Of a stretch of DNA of 64,000 bases, positions 44,956 to 53,771 are shown in pieces. The DNA lies in the NCBI GenBank assembly GCA_038324085.1, contig JBBQHP010000002.1, positions 124,001 to 188,000 on the forward strand, in the 5' to 3' direction. The DNA is from Ga0077523 sp038324085. Its GTDB lineage: Bacteria; Pseudomonadota; Gammaproteobacteria; Burkholderiales; Ga0077523. The first letter of the stretch is position 1. Each line of letters opens with the position of its first letter. Under the pieces are notes generated by a model. It ran no database searches. It saw only the letters and a list, made by a program, of their open reading frames with translations, and had not been told where the DNA came from. The position numbers and the translations under genes were made by a program.

Positions 44956-45759
44956 ATGAACTTCGCACTCATCATGCTGGTGCTGCTCATCGTAACGGGC
45001 AGCGTTTGGTTGCTGGACAAGTTTGTTCTGAAATCGCGACGTCGCCCGGACGCAAAGGAACCGTGGTGGGTGGAATACCCGAAGAGCTTCTTCCCGGTAA
45101 TCCTCGCGGTGTTCGTGCTGCGTTCATTTCTGGTGGAGCCGTTCAAGATTCCCTCGGGCTCCATGATCCCGACCCTGATGATCGGGGACTTCATCCTCGT
45201 GAACAAGTTCACCTACGGAATCCGCCTGCCTGTGGCCAACGTGAAGATCGTGGAGATCGGTTCTCCACAGAGGGGCGAGGTCATGGTGTTCCGGTTCCCG
45301 GAGAATCCGTCGCTCGACTACATCAAGCGTGTGGTCGGTGTTCCAGGAGATGACATCGTCTACCATAACAAGCGACTTACGGTGAATGGTGCGCCGGTGG
45401 CGGTGGAATCCGAGCAGGACTACAGCTACCTGGAGAGTGGTCTCAACTACATCAGTGCAAAGCGGTTCCGCGAGCAACTGGGTAGCCATGCCCATTCGAT
45501 CATCATGAATGCGGATGCACCGCCAGTGCAGATCGCCGGGGTGCGCCCTTTCCCGTATCGCGAAAACTGCGAATACAATGAAGAGGGATTCAGGTGCAAG
45601 GTGCCGGCCGGCCACTACTTCATGATGGGTGACAACCGGGATTCGAGCAGCGACAGCCGCTACTGGGGTTTCGTGCCCGACGCCAACATTGTCGGCAAGG
45701 CATTCCTGATCTGGTGGAATTTCGGCGATTTCAAACGCATCGGTACCTGGATCAACTGA
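44956..45759 (+). CDS. lepB: signal peptidase I
   Basis: A 267-residue membrane protease that removes signal peptides. Two N-terminal transmembrane segments (residues 3-21 and 45-60) precede the catalytic domain. The Ser-Lys dyad is Ser69 in PSGSM and Lys124 in DYIKRVVGVPGD; GDNRDSSSDSRYWG is the conserved box E. It follows lepA by 28 bases and overlaps an in-frame ATG of the next gene at its stop (TGATG). Confidence 0.96.
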   Translation: MNFALIMLVLLIVTGSVWLLDKFVLKSRRRPDAKEPWWVEYPKSFFPVILAVFVLRSFLVEPFKIPSGSMIPTLMIGDFILVNKFTYGIRLPVANVKIVEIGSPQRGEVMVFRFPENPSLDYIKRVVGVPGDDIVYHNKRLTVNGAPVAVESEQDYSYLESGLNYISAKRFREQLGSHAHSIIMNADAPPVQIAGVRPFPYRENCEYNEEGFRCKVPAGHYFMMGDNRDSSSDSRYWGFVPDANIVGKAFLIWWNFGDFKRIGTWIN

Positions 45760-45770
45760 TGGGAGTCGGC

Positions 45771-46121
45771 ATGAGAAGACAGCGAGGCTTGAGCCTGCTC
45801 GGGCTCATCTTGGTGGGCGGTATCCTGGTTTTCGTGGCCATAATCGGCATGAAGCTCGTACCGGCTTACATCGAGTACTTCACCATTCAGCGGACCGTTC
45901 GCGAACTGTCGAGAAGTCCTGAGTCCATGACCGTGCGCGACATCATGGGGTCCTTCGACAAGCATTCGCAGATCGACGACATTTCATCGATCACGGGCAA
46001 GGATCTGGAGATCTCGAAGACCGGCAATTCGGTCACCATCGTCGCGGCATACCAGAAAAAGGTGCCGCTGTTTGCGAATATCAGCGTGCTGATCGACTTC
46101 GAGGCCGTAGGCGGCCGCTGA
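45771..46121 (+). CDS. DUF4845 membrane protein
   Basis: A 116-residue protein with one N-terminal hydrophobic helix (LSLLGLILVGGILVFVAIIG), preceded by Arg-rich residues, and a small periplasmic domain. The RRQRGLSLLGL start resembles type IV pilin-like N-termini, as in the DUF4845 family found between lepB and rnc in betaproteobacteria. ATG 45771 is used because GGGAG lies six bases upstream; ATG 45759 is the alternative. Function unknown. Confidence 0.8.
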   Translation: MRRQRGLSLLGLILVGGILVFVAIIGMKLVPAYIEYFTIQRTVRELSRSPESMTVRDIMGSFDKHSQIDDISSITGKDLEISKTGNSVTIVAAYQKKVPLFANISVLIDFEAVGGR

Positions 46122-46137
46122 GCGCTTGGGCGGGGGA

Positions 46138-46812
46138 ATGCCGGCAGGCAAAGGGATCAGTGGAGCCCTAGGACACGTCTTCTCGGACACGGGACTGCTG
46201 CGGCAGGCGTTGACGCACCGAAGCCACAGCCAGCCGCACAACGAAAGACTGGAGTTCGTCGGTGATGCCGTGCTCAACTGTGTGATCGCGCATGAACTCT
46301 TTCGACGCTTCCCGACTCTTCCCGAAGGGGATCTGTCGCGTCTGCGGGCAGGTCTGGTGAATCAGGGATCGCTCGCGGAGCACGCCCAGGCGCTGGGCCT
46401 CGGTGAGAGCGTGATGTTGGGTGAGGGCGAAGCGCGCAGCGGCGGGGCAGGTCGCCCGTCGATCCTCGCCGATACGGTGGAGGCGCTGATCGGGGCCGTA
46501 TTCATCGACGCCGGGTTCGAACGGGCCGAGTCCATCACATTGGACGTTTTTCGTGATGCGCTAGCGAGCCTGGACCCAGTTGCCACATCGAAGGATCCGA
46601 AGACCCTGCTTCAGGAGCACCTGCAGGCTCGCCGACTGTCCCTGCCGGTTTATCGCGTGGTCGAAGTGCGGGGCGAGCCCCATCGCCAGGAATTCGAAGT
46701 CGAATGCCTGGCGATGGGGCTCGGAATCCGCGCCGTCGGCACTGGCTCGAGTCGGCGCGCCGCGGAGCAGGTTGCTGCTCGATTGGCCTACGAGCAGGCG
46801 ACGCATCAGTGA
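46138..46812 (+). CDS. rnc: ribonuclease III
   Basis: A 224-residue double-strand RNA endonuclease. The signature ERLEFVGDAVL with catalytic acidic residues is at about residues 36-46, and a double-stranded-RNA-binding domain follows (from about residue 153, DPKTLLQEHLQ to RRAAEQVAARLAY). ATG 46138 is chosen; a TTG 12 bases upstream is in frame. The stop overlaps the era GTG start (GTGA). Confidence 0.94.
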   Translation: MPAGKGISGALGHVFSDTGLLRQALTHRSHSQPHNERLEFVGDAVLNCVIAHELFRRFPTLPEGDLSRLRAGLVNQGSLAEHAQALGLGESVMLGEGEARSGGAGRPSILADTVEALIGAVFIDAGFERAESITLDVFRDALASLDPVATSKDPKTLLQEHLQARRLSLPVYRVVEVRGEPHRQEFEVECLAMGLGIRAVGTGSSRRAAEQVAARLAYEQATHQ

Positions 46813-47708
46813 GCGATGCCGACGCGTCGTCTTATCGCGCGGGATTCGTCGCGATCGTCGGACGCCCGAATGTCGGAAAATCAACGCTGCTCAACCACCT
46901 CGTCGGACAGAAGATCAGCATAACGTCGCGGAAACCGCAGACCACGCGACATCGGCTGACCGGGATCGTCTCGAAACCCGACGCACAGTTCGTCTTCGTG
47001 GATACACCCGGTTTTCAGACTGCGCATGGCGGCGCGCTCAACAAGGCGTTGAATCGGGCGGTCACCGACAGTCTCGCGGAGGTGGATGCGATCGTCATGG
47101 TCGTGGAAGCCGGGCACTTCAATTCGGGCGACGATGCGGTGCTGAGGCTGCTTCCGGCAGGCCGGCCGGTGGTTCTCGCAATCAACAAGGTGGACCGGCT
47201 CAAGGAGCGCGACGCCCTGTTGCCGTTCATCCAGAAGATCAGCGAGCGGCGCGATTTCTCCGACATCGTTCCCATCAGCGCCGAGACGGGTGAGCAATGC
47301 GAGGACCTCCTCGACGCAATCCGCAAGCATCTGATCGAACAAGCGGCGTTGTACGACGAGGACCAGATCACGGATCGCAGCGAGCGGTTCCTGGCGGCAG
47401 AACTGGTTCGCGAGAAGATATTCCGCCTGACCGGGGACGAACTACCGTACGCGGCGAACGTTGTCGTGGAAACCTTCGAGACCGAAGGTGAACACCGTCG
47501 CATTCGCTGCCTGATCATCGTCGGACGGGAGAATCACAAGGCCATGGTGATCGGCGCGGCCGGATCGAAGCTCAAGGAGATCGCGACCGAAGCCCGGCTC
47601 GACATGGAGCGTCTGTTCGGCGGCAAGGTATTCCTCGAGTTGTGGGTGAAAGTCGAGCCTGGTTGGACCGATGATCCCAAGGCCATGCGCAAGTATGGGT
47701 ACGCCTGA
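46809..47708 (+). CDS. era: GTPase Era
   Basis: A 299-residue GTPase binding 16S rRNA in 30S assembly. G1 is GRPNVGKST, G2/switch I is SRKPQTTRHR, G3 is DTPGF, G4 is NKVD, and the C-terminal KH domain holds the VIGAAGSKLKEIATEARLDME block. GTG 46809 overlaps the rnc stop; the frame continues upstream inside rnc without conservation. It overlaps recO by 14 bases. Confidence 0.96.
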   Translation: MSDADASSYRAGFVAIVGRPNVGKSTLLNHLVGQKISITSRKPQTTRHRLTGIVSKPDAQFVFVDTPGFQTAHGGALNKALNRAVTDSLAEVDAIVMVVEAGHFNSGDDAVLRLLPAGRPVVLAINKVDRLKERDALLPFIQKISERRDFSDIVPISAETGEQCEDLLDAIRKHLIEQAALYDEDQITDRSERFLAAELVREKIFRLTGDELPYAANVVVETFETEGEHRRIRCLIIVGRENHKAMVIGAAGSKLKEIATEARLDMERLFGGKVFLELWVKVEPGWTDDPKAMRKYGYA

Positions 47709-48474
47709 AGCTAGGGAAGCGCCCGCCGCTCGGCCTTACAGCCTGGAGGATCGTCGGCGGGAATCGAACCGCCCGACCTTCGTGCTGCACACCTATCCGT
47801 GGAAAGAGACGAGTCTCGTCGTGGAACTCCTGACGCGCAGCCATGGGCGAATACCCGCTATCGCAAAAGGCGCACGGCGTCCGCATTCTGCTCTGCGCGG
47901 CCTGCTGATGGCGTTCCAGCCGTTGCTCGTCACGTGGTCCGGAAAGGGCGAACTTCGCCTGCTACATTCCGCCGAATGGCAGGGTGGCGTGCCCCAACTC
48001 ACCGGCGTTTCGCTGCTGTGCGGGTTCTACCTGAACGAACTGCTGGTCAAGGTGCTCGCCAGGGACGATCCGCACGAGCAGTTGTTCGACACTTACGCCG
48101 AGGCGATTCGCGAACTGTCCGCAAGTACGGCTCCGGCCGCGATCCTGCGTCGCTTCGAGAAACGGCTTCTCACGGAGCTGGGATACGCCCTCGAGCTCGG
48201 CCACGCCGCGGACACGCACGCGCCGGTGAGCGCCGGGGTTCGCTATCGATACGCTCCCGAGTTGGGACCGATAGAGCGCGCCCAGACCTCGGAAATGCAA
48301 TCAGGGTTTGAATACGTTCAAGGCAGCACGTTGCTCGACATCGCACGTGATGACTATTCTGATCCGGTGACCGCTGCGGAGAGCAAACGGCTGCTGCGCT
48401 CACTGATACACCATCATTTCGGACAACCGGAACTCCAGACGCGGCAGCTGATCAAGGATCTGCAGCAGCTGTGA
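47695..48474 (+). CDS. recO: DNA repair protein RecO
   Basis: A 259-residue recombination mediator that loads RecA with RecR. The N-terminal OB fold has FVLHTYPWKETSLVVELLTRSHGRIPAIAKGARRP, and the C-terminal helical domain includes FYLNELLVKVLARDDPHEQLFDTY. ATG 47695 lies within the end of era, giving an extra 20 or so N-terminal residues compared with the E. coli protein. Order rnc-era-recO-pdxJ is common in proteobacteria. Confidence 0.94.
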   Translation: MGTPEAREAPAARPYSLEDRRRESNRPTFVLHTYPWKETSLVVELLTRSHGRIPAIAKGARRPHSALRGLLMAFQPLLVTWSGKGELRLLHSAEWQGGVPQLTGVSLLCGFYLNELLVKVLARDDPHEQLFDTYAEAIRELSASTAPAAILRRFEKRLLTELGYALELGHAADTHAPVSAGVRYRYAPELGPIERAQTSEMQSGFEYVQGSTLLDIARDDYSDPVTAAESKRLLRSLIHHHFGQPELQTRQLIKDLQQL

Positions 48475-48499
48475 GCGGCTGCGAGCCCCTTCCCAATCC

Positions 48500-49249
48500 A
48501 TGACCAGACTCAGCGTCAATCTGAACAAGATCGCTCTCGTGCGCAATGCGAGGTCGCTCGGAATCCCCAGCGTCACCCGCATGGCGGAAATTGCTCTTGC
48601 TGCAGGTGCGCATGGCATCACCGTGCACCCGCGACCAGACAATCGCCACATCCGTGTGAGCGACGTAACCGAGCTTTCGAGTCTGTTCGCGCAGCATCCG
48701 GGTGCAGAGTTCAATATCGAAGGCAATCCCTTTCACGACGTGCTCGACCTCGTCATGACCATCCGCCCGGACCAGTTCACTCTGGTACCCGATGCCCCCG
48801 GTGCCGCGACCTCCGATCACGGTTGGAATCTCGAACGGGACGGTGCGAGGCTGGGACCACTCATCGAGAGGGTGAGGTCGGCCGGCGTGCGCGTCAGCTT
48901 GTTCATGGATGCGGACGGCCTGGCCGTGGGGCGCGCCGCAGATCTGGGCGCGGATCGAATCGAGCTCTATACCGAGCCGTATGCCAGGGACTTCGATACG
49001 CCGGCGTTCGCCGGCACGCTGCAACGCTACGTCGATGCCGCTCGGGCGGCGCAGCGCGTCGGCCTTGGCGTGAATGCGGGCCACGATCTGAACCGCGAGA
49101 ACCTACCCGCTTTCGTCAAGGCGGTGCCGCAGTTGCTTGAAGTATCCATCGGCCACGCTTTAACGGCGGACGCTCTCGAATTCGGCATGGCCGCTACCGT
49201 CCGCGCCTATCTCACTGCACTGGGCAATGGAGCAGGCATAGAGCCATGA
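48500..49249 (+). CDS. pdxJ: pyridoxine 5'-phosphate synthase
   Basis: A 249-residue TIM-barrel enzyme that makes pyridoxine phosphate from 1-deoxyxylulose phosphate and aminoacetone phosphate. The blocks LSVNLNKIALVRNARSL at the start, GAHGITVHPRPDNRHI, and LGVNAGHDLN with the conserved His are all present. It begins 25 bases after recO and its stop overlaps acpS by four bases (ATGA). Confidence 0.96.
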   Translation: MTRLSVNLNKIALVRNARSLGIPSVTRMAEIALAAGAHGITVHPRPDNRHIRVSDVTELSSLFAQHPGAEFNIEGNPFHDVLDLVMTIRPDQFTLVPDAPGAATSDHGWNLERDGARLGPLIERVRSAGVRVSLFMDADGLAVGRAADLGADRIELYTEPYARDFDTPAFAGTLQRYVDAARAAQRVGLGVNAGHDLNRENLPAFVKAVPQLLEVSIGHALTADALEFGMAATVRAYLTALGNGAGIEP

Positions 49250-49635
49250 TCGCAGGCATCGGCGTCGACATCGTTCAGGTAGTCAGGGTGGAGCAGGCCC
49301 TGGTGCGCTTCGGCGATCGCTTCGCCCAGCGCGTGCTGGCTCCATCGGAATGGCCGGAGTTCGAGGCGGCGGCCCGTCCTGCGGCGTTTCTCGCGAAACG
49401 ATTCGCTGCGAAGGAAGCATTCGGGAAGGCCCTTGGGACCGGCATTCGAGCGCCCGCGACGTTTCATGCAATCCAGATCGTGCGCGATCCGCTCGGCAAG
49501 CCGAGCTTCCGCTTCGGCGCCGAACTCGATTCATGGTTGGCGCAGCGCGGTGTTGCACGCCACCACCTGTCACTCACGGACGAGCAGATCGCAGCCGTCG
49601 CCATGGTCGTCCTGGAGTCGGTGGCCGTGCCTTGA
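49246..49635 (+). CDS. acpS: holo-[acyl-carrier-protein] synthase
   Basis: A 129-residue phosphopantetheinyl transferase attaching the 4'-phosphopantetheine arm to acyl carrier protein. GVDIVQVVRVEQAL (magnesium-binding Asp) and FAAKEAFGKALGTG (conserved Glu and Lys) are the two signatures. Length matches AcpS. Its stop shares bases with the TTG start of nagZ. Confidence 0.95.
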   Translation: MIAGIGVDIVQVVRVEQALVRFGDRFAQRVLAPSEWPEFEAAARPAAFLAKRFAAKEAFGKALGTGIRAPATFHAIQIVRDPLGKPSFRFGAELDSWLAQRGVARHHLSLTDEQIAAVAMVVLESVAVP

Positions 49636-50681
49636 GCGGTCTGCAGGTACAGTGTCCACTCGGTCCGGTGATGCTCGACGTCGCCGGGGTCGAACTGACG
49701 CCCGAGGAACGGGAAAGGCTTCTGCATCCGGTGGTGGGCGGGGTCATCCTCTTTTCCCGCAACTACGCCGATCCAGGTCAAATCTCCCGACTCACAGCGG
49801 AGATTCATGGCCTGAGGACACCGTCCCTGCTGATCGCAGTCGATCACGAGGGCGGCCGCGTCCAGCGTTTTCGCGATGGATTCACGCGATTGCCACCCAT
49901 GCGCGAACTCGGCCGGTTGCATGACAGCGACGCTGACGCGGCCAGGGCGCTCGCGCACTCGATCGGTGCGGTGCTCGCTTTCGAGTTGCGGGGGTGCGGC
50001 GTGGATTTCAGCTTCGCTCCTGTACTCGACCTCGACCATGACCGCAGCGGCGTCATCGGCAACCGTGCTTTCCACAGCAATCCCCAATGCGTCGGAGAAC
50101 TTGCCACTGCCCTGGTGGCGGGACTGGCGGAAGGGGGAATGGGCGCGGTCGGCAAGCATTTTCCGGGACATGGTTATGCGGAGGCTGACTCGCATGTGGA
50201 CATGCCCGTGGACGCTCGAACCTATGACCAGATCGAGCGCGACATGCAACCGTTCGTGCGTCTCGTCACCAACGGTATTCCCGGAATCATGCCTGCTCAC
50301 GTGCTGTATGCCGCGGTGGACTCGCAGCCAGCCGGCTATTCCCGCTTCTGGCTCAAGACCGTATTGCGTGAACGACTCGGTTTCGACGGGACAATCTTCA
50401 GTGACGACCTGACGATGGTCGGAGCACAGGGCGCTGGCGGCATCGTCGAGCGCGGCTGGCTCGCACTGGATGCCGGATGCGAAATGGTCCTGGTGTGCAA
50501 TGACCCCCCGGCAGCCGGGACGCTGCTCGACGGTCTGAAACGTGCTTGCTCTCCCGTCGCGCTCACGCGGCTCGCCCGACTGCATGGCCGCCCCCGGCCT
50601 CTCGATTTCGCGGGACTGGGGCGCAGTTCATCCTATTCGGCTGCACGCGAAGACGTGCTGCGGCGGACTCTGACGGCCTGA
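49632..50681 (+). CDS. nagZ: beta-N-acetylhexosaminidase
   Basis: A 349-residue family-3 glycoside hydrolase that removes GlcNAc from anhydro-muropeptides in cell-wall recycling. The blocks LIAVDHEGGRVQRF and KHFPGHG (with the catalytic His) and the acid region SDDLTM are intact. The start is a TTG at 49632 overlapping the acpS stop (TTGA); the next in-frame candidates, GTG 49668 and ATG 49671 (the ATG encodes the Met of LGPVMLDV), would trim twelve or more residues. Confidence 0.92.
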   Translation: MSGLQVQCPLGPVMLDVAGVELTPEERERLLHPVVGGVILFSRNYADPGQISRLTAEIHGLRTPSLLIAVDHEGGRVQRFRDGFTRLPPMRELGRLHDSDADAARALAHSIGAVLAFELRGCGVDFSFAPVLDLDHDRSGVIGNRAFHSNPQCVGELATALVAGLAEGGMGAVGKHFPGHGYAEADSHVDMPVDARTYDQIERDMQPFVRLVTNGIPGIMPAHVLYAAVDSQPAGYSRFWLKTVLRERLGFDGTIFSDDLTMVGAQGAGGIVERGWLALDAGCEMVLVCNDPPAAGTLLDGLKRACSPVALTRLARLHGRPRPLDFAGLGRSSSYSAAREDVLRRTLTA

Positions 50682-50757
50682 CGGCGCGGCGAGTACGTTC
50701 AAGCCCGCTATACTCGGCAAGCCGGCGTGAAGGCTAGGTACCGGAGACAGAGGCAGT

Positions 50758-51096
50758 ATGGAATTCGATTGGGAGACGTGGAGTGAATTGGCCCGAACCG
50801 ATCCTGAAGCATTCGAGCGCAAGCGCAAGGAGGCGATCGAGGCTTTGATCGCTTCAGCGCCGGAGCATCAGCGCAAGAGGCTGATCGGATTGCAGAGCCG
50901 GGTCGATCTTGAGCGCCAACGCTCGTCGAGCGCCCTGGGGGCCTGCATCCGTGTGAGTAATCTCATGTGGCGCAGTTTCGACGAGCTGCAGCGATCGCTG
51001 AATTCGCTCATGGCGGAGCTGTCAGGCGACGCGGACCCGGCGCCCGCGAAGCAGGTGACGAAGGCGGAAATCGTCCAGTTTCCGATTCGACGTTGA
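50758..51096 (+). CDS. DUF3135 family protein
   Basis: A 112-residue, highly charged helical protein. The start FDWETWSELARTDPEAFERKRKEAIEALI and RLIGLQSRVDLERQR match the DUF3135 family; no function is known. A stretch of GCTATACT before it (50707-50714) may be a -10 element, and CGGAGACAGAGG precedes ATG 50758. Its TGA overlaps the TTG start of the glycosylase gene. Confidence 0.8.
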   Translation: MEFDWETWSELARTDPEAFERKRKEAIEALIASAPEHQRKRLIGLQSRVDLERQRSSSALGACIRVSNLMWRSFDELQRSLNSLMAELSGDADPAPAKQVTKAEIVQFPIRR

Positions 51097-51770
51097 GTTC
51101 CGATGGTGGCCCCGAGAGTCCTTCTTCGCAGCCGACGTTCCCCGCTCTGATCGCTTGCAGGCGTTGCAAGCGTCTGGCGAGTTTTCTGGACCACGTACGA
51201 GATCGATATCCTGGCTACCACGCGAAGCCGGTTCCTGCGTTTGGCGATCCGTCACCGCAACTGCTCATCGTCGGTCTCGCACCCGGCATGCATGGAGCGA
51301 ATCGCACCGGCCGTCCGTTCACGGGCGACTATGCAGGTGAATTGCTCTACACGACCTTGTACCGGTTCGGCTGGTCGAACGAACCCCTGTCCGTGGATGC
51401 GCAGGATGACTTGCGGCTGCGGGGGTGCCGAATCACCAATGCCGTGAAATGCCTGCCTCCCGAGAACAAGCCGGCGCCGGCCGAAGTGCGACAGTGCAAC
51501 GATTACCTCGCTGCGGAGCTGGATGCGATGGCAGCGGGTACGGCCGTGCTTGCGCTCGGGGTGGTGGCGCACAAGGCGGTGCTGCTCGCCCTTCGGCGAC
51601 GTATAGCGGATCATGTATTCAGCCATGGCGCCGAACACGTGCTCGCGAACCACATCCGGCTATTCGATAGCTACCATTGCAGCCGATACAATACCCAGAC
51701 GAAACGCCTCACCGCGAGCATGTTCGAGGCCGTATTCGAACGGATCGCGTGCTACACGGGTCACTCCTGA
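51093..51770 (+). CDS. uracil-DNA glycosylase, family 5-like (UDGb)
   Basis: A 225-residue DNA glycosylase. The first motif, GLAPGMHGANRTGRPFTGD, is typical of family 5 (UDGb). Family 4 and 5 cysteines for an iron-sulfur cluster are expected; CRRC near the start and CLPPENKP / C further on are consistent with this. Start TTG 51093 overlaps the DUF3135 stop (TTGA); the open frame runs back within that gene. It probably acts in uracil, hypoxanthine or xanthine repair. The 146 bases before uvrC have no gene. Confidence 0.82.
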   Translation: MSSDGGPESPSSQPTFPALIACRRCKRLASFLDHVRDRYPGYHAKPVPAFGDPSPQLLIVGLAPGMHGANRTGRPFTGDYAGELLYTTLYRFGWSNEPLSVDAQDDLRLRGCRITNAVKCLPPENKPAPAEVRQCNDYLAAELDAMAAGTAVLALGVVAHKAVLLALRRRIADHVFSHGAEHVLANHIRLFDSYHCSRYNTQTKRLTASMFEAVFERIACYTGHS

Positions 51771-51916
51771 TGCTCTATGCCCTGCCTGAACGCCCGCGTC
51801 TTGGGACGTCCCACCCGGCCGCGGAACCGACGCAGTCCCGCACGGGTCAAGGGCACGTGTTCTTCAGTTGCAGGTGAGGCGGCGTTGCGCGACAAGGACT
51901 GCCCGATAGCTCCCGC

Positions 51917-53761
51917 ATGAATACATCCGAGGCAAGTATTGCGGGTGGAACATCGCGGTCGCAATCGATCGAGGAAACTCTCGCTTCGCTGCCGCACCGC
52001 CCCGGCGTCTACCGGATGATCTCGTCGCAGGGCGATGTGCTGTACGTGGGCAAGGCGCTCGACCTGAAGAAACGCGTGACGTCGTATTTTCAGAAGGGGG
52101 CGGGTTTGACGCCTCGCATCCAAGTGATGGTGGCGCAGGTGGCTGCCATCCAAGTGACGGTCACGCGATCCGAAAGCGAAGCGCTACTGCTAGAGAATAA
52201 CTTCATAAAGAGTTTAAGTCCACGCTATAACATACTGTATAAGGATGATAAATCATATCCGTACTTGGTGTTGAGTGGCCACGAATTTCCCCGGCTCGGC
52301 TTCCATCGTGGAAGTCTCGAACGGGCAAATCGGTACTTCGGCCCGTTTCCGCATGCCAGCGCAGTTCGGGAGAGTATCCAGCTGCTGCAGAAGGTTTTCC
52401 GGGTGCGTACTTGTGAGGATTCGGTTTTTGCCCATCGCTCGCGGCCTTGCCTCCTGCACCAGATTCACCGCTGTACGGGTCCGTGCGTCGGTCTGATCGA
52501 CGCAACCCGTTACGCCGAGGACGTTGCTCATGCGGCCATGTTTCTGACGGGTCGACAGGACGAGGTTCTGGATGACCTGGGACGCAAGATGGAAGCCGCG
52601 GCAGCAATGCAGAACTACGAGCAGGCAGGGGCCTATCGCGACCAGGTACGGAGTCTGAAGGCGATCCGCGAGCGCCAGTTCGTGTCCAGCGCCAGGGCCC
52701 AGGATGTCGATGTAGTTGCCGTGGTCAACGACGGCGGAATGACCGCGGTCAATCTGGTGATGATCCGGGGTGGCATGCATCGGGGCGACAGATCGTTCTT
52801 TCCACAGAACGCCAGCGATAGCGACGAGAGCGACGCTCTGGAGGCATTCCTGCTGCAGCACTATCTGGAGCGGCCCGTTCCCCCGCTCATTGTGGTCAAT
52901 CGAGGGGTCGCGTCCGACGCACTGGCGGTGTTGCTGTCCGAGCAATCGGGGATGAAGGTACAAATCGCGGAGAATCCAGCCGGCGAACGCCGTGTGTGGC
53001 TGGCGATGGCCGAACAGAATGCGAAGCTCGCAGTCGCCCAGCGCGAGGCCACACGAGCCACCCAGGAAGCGCGACTAGCGGCTCTCCAGCGAAGCCTGGG
53101 CGTTGCCGAAACAACCCAGCGAATCGAATGCTTCGACATCAGCCACACCATGGGGGAGGCGACTGTGGCCTCCTGCGTAGTCTACGATCGGGGGGGCATG
53201 CAGAACTCGGAGTATCGGCGTTTCAACATCGAGGGCATCACGCCCGGGGACGACTACGCGGCATTGAGACAGGTGTTCGAGCGCCGCTATCGCAAGATCG
53301 CCGAGAGCGATGGCAAACTGCCGGACCTGATTCTCGTCGACGGGGGCAAGGGACAGGTCGCTGGGGTGATTCCCATACTGCACGATATCGGACTGGCTGA
53401 CATTCCGCTCGTGGGCGTCGCCAAGGGCGAGGAGCGCAAGGCCGGGCTCGAACAACTCATCGTGGCCGAGACCGGAGAGATCGTGCGCCTTTCGCCCGAC
53501 GATCCAGGACTGCACCTGATCCAGCAGATTCGCGACGAAGCGCATCGGTTCGCCATCACCGGCCATCGCAATCGCAGGGCACGCGCCCGTACCACCTCGA
53601 GCCTTGAGGACATCGACGGAATCGGCGCCAAGCGGCGCCAGAAACTTCTCGCCCGATTTGGCGGGCTCAAAGGCGTGGTTGCAGCAAGCCTCGACGAGCT
53701 CGCTCAAGTGGAAGGGATCAGCCGGCCACTGGCAGAGCGCATTTATCGGCAACTTCACTGA
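51917..53761 (+). CDS. uvrC: excinuclease ABC subunit C
   Basis: A 614-residue nucleotide-excision-repair nuclease. The N-terminal GIY-YIG domain (PGVYRM to YVGKAL) makes the 3' cut; a UvrB-binding UVR region is near residues 215-245 (DDLGRKMEAAAAMQNYEQAGAYRDQ); the RNase H-like domain with FDISH carries the 5' cut; and a helix-hairpin-helix pair ends the chain. An AT-rich patch (see the separate entry) lies in the GIY-YIG domain without breaking the frame. Confidence 0.96.
   Translation: MNTSEASIAGGTSRSQSIEETLASLPHRPGVYRMISSQGDVLYVGKALDLKKRVTSYFQKGAGLTPRIQVMVAQVAAIQVTVTRSESEALLLENNFIKSLSPRYNILYKDDKSYPYLVLSGHEFPRLGFHRGSLERANRYFGPFPHASAVRESIQLLQKVFRVRTCEDSVFAHRSRPCLLHQIHRCTGPCVGLIDATRYAEDVAHAAMFLTGRQDEVLDDLGRKMEAAAAMQNYEQAGAYRDQVRSLKAIRERQFVSSARAQDVDVVAVVNDGGMTAVNLVMIRGGMHRGDRSFFPQNASDSDESDALEAFLLQHYLERPVPPLIVVNRGVASDALAVLLSEQSGMKVQIAENPAGERRVWLAMAEQNAKLAVAQREATRATQEARLAALQRSLGVAETTQRIECFDISHTMGEATVASCVVYDRGGMQNSEYRRFNIEGITPGDDYAALRQVFERRYRKIAESDGKLPDLILVDGGKGQVAGVIPILHDIGLADIPLVGVAKGEERKAGLEQLIVAETGEIVRLSPDDPGLHLIQQIRDEAHRFAITGHRNRRARARTTSSLEDIDGIGAKRRQKLLARFGGLKGVVAASLDELAQVEGISRPLAERIYRQLH
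52191..52262 (+). other. AT-rich patch inside uvrC
   Basis: In 52201-52260 only 19 of 60 bases are G or C, by hand count, against roughly two thirds in the surrounding gene. The patch uses codons such as ATA, TTA and AGT that are rare elsewhere here, yet it encodes a conserved part of the GIY-YIG domain (NFIKSLSPRYNILYKDDKSY). The reading frame is intact. Confidence 0.8.
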
Positions 53762-53771
53762 GCAAGCTGCC

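Noticed and set aside
51803..51816. Palindrome around TGGGACGTCCCA between the glycosylase gene and uvrC
   Set aside because: It is short, has no T run, and no regulator context; a palindrome of this size is unremarkable in GC-rich DNA.
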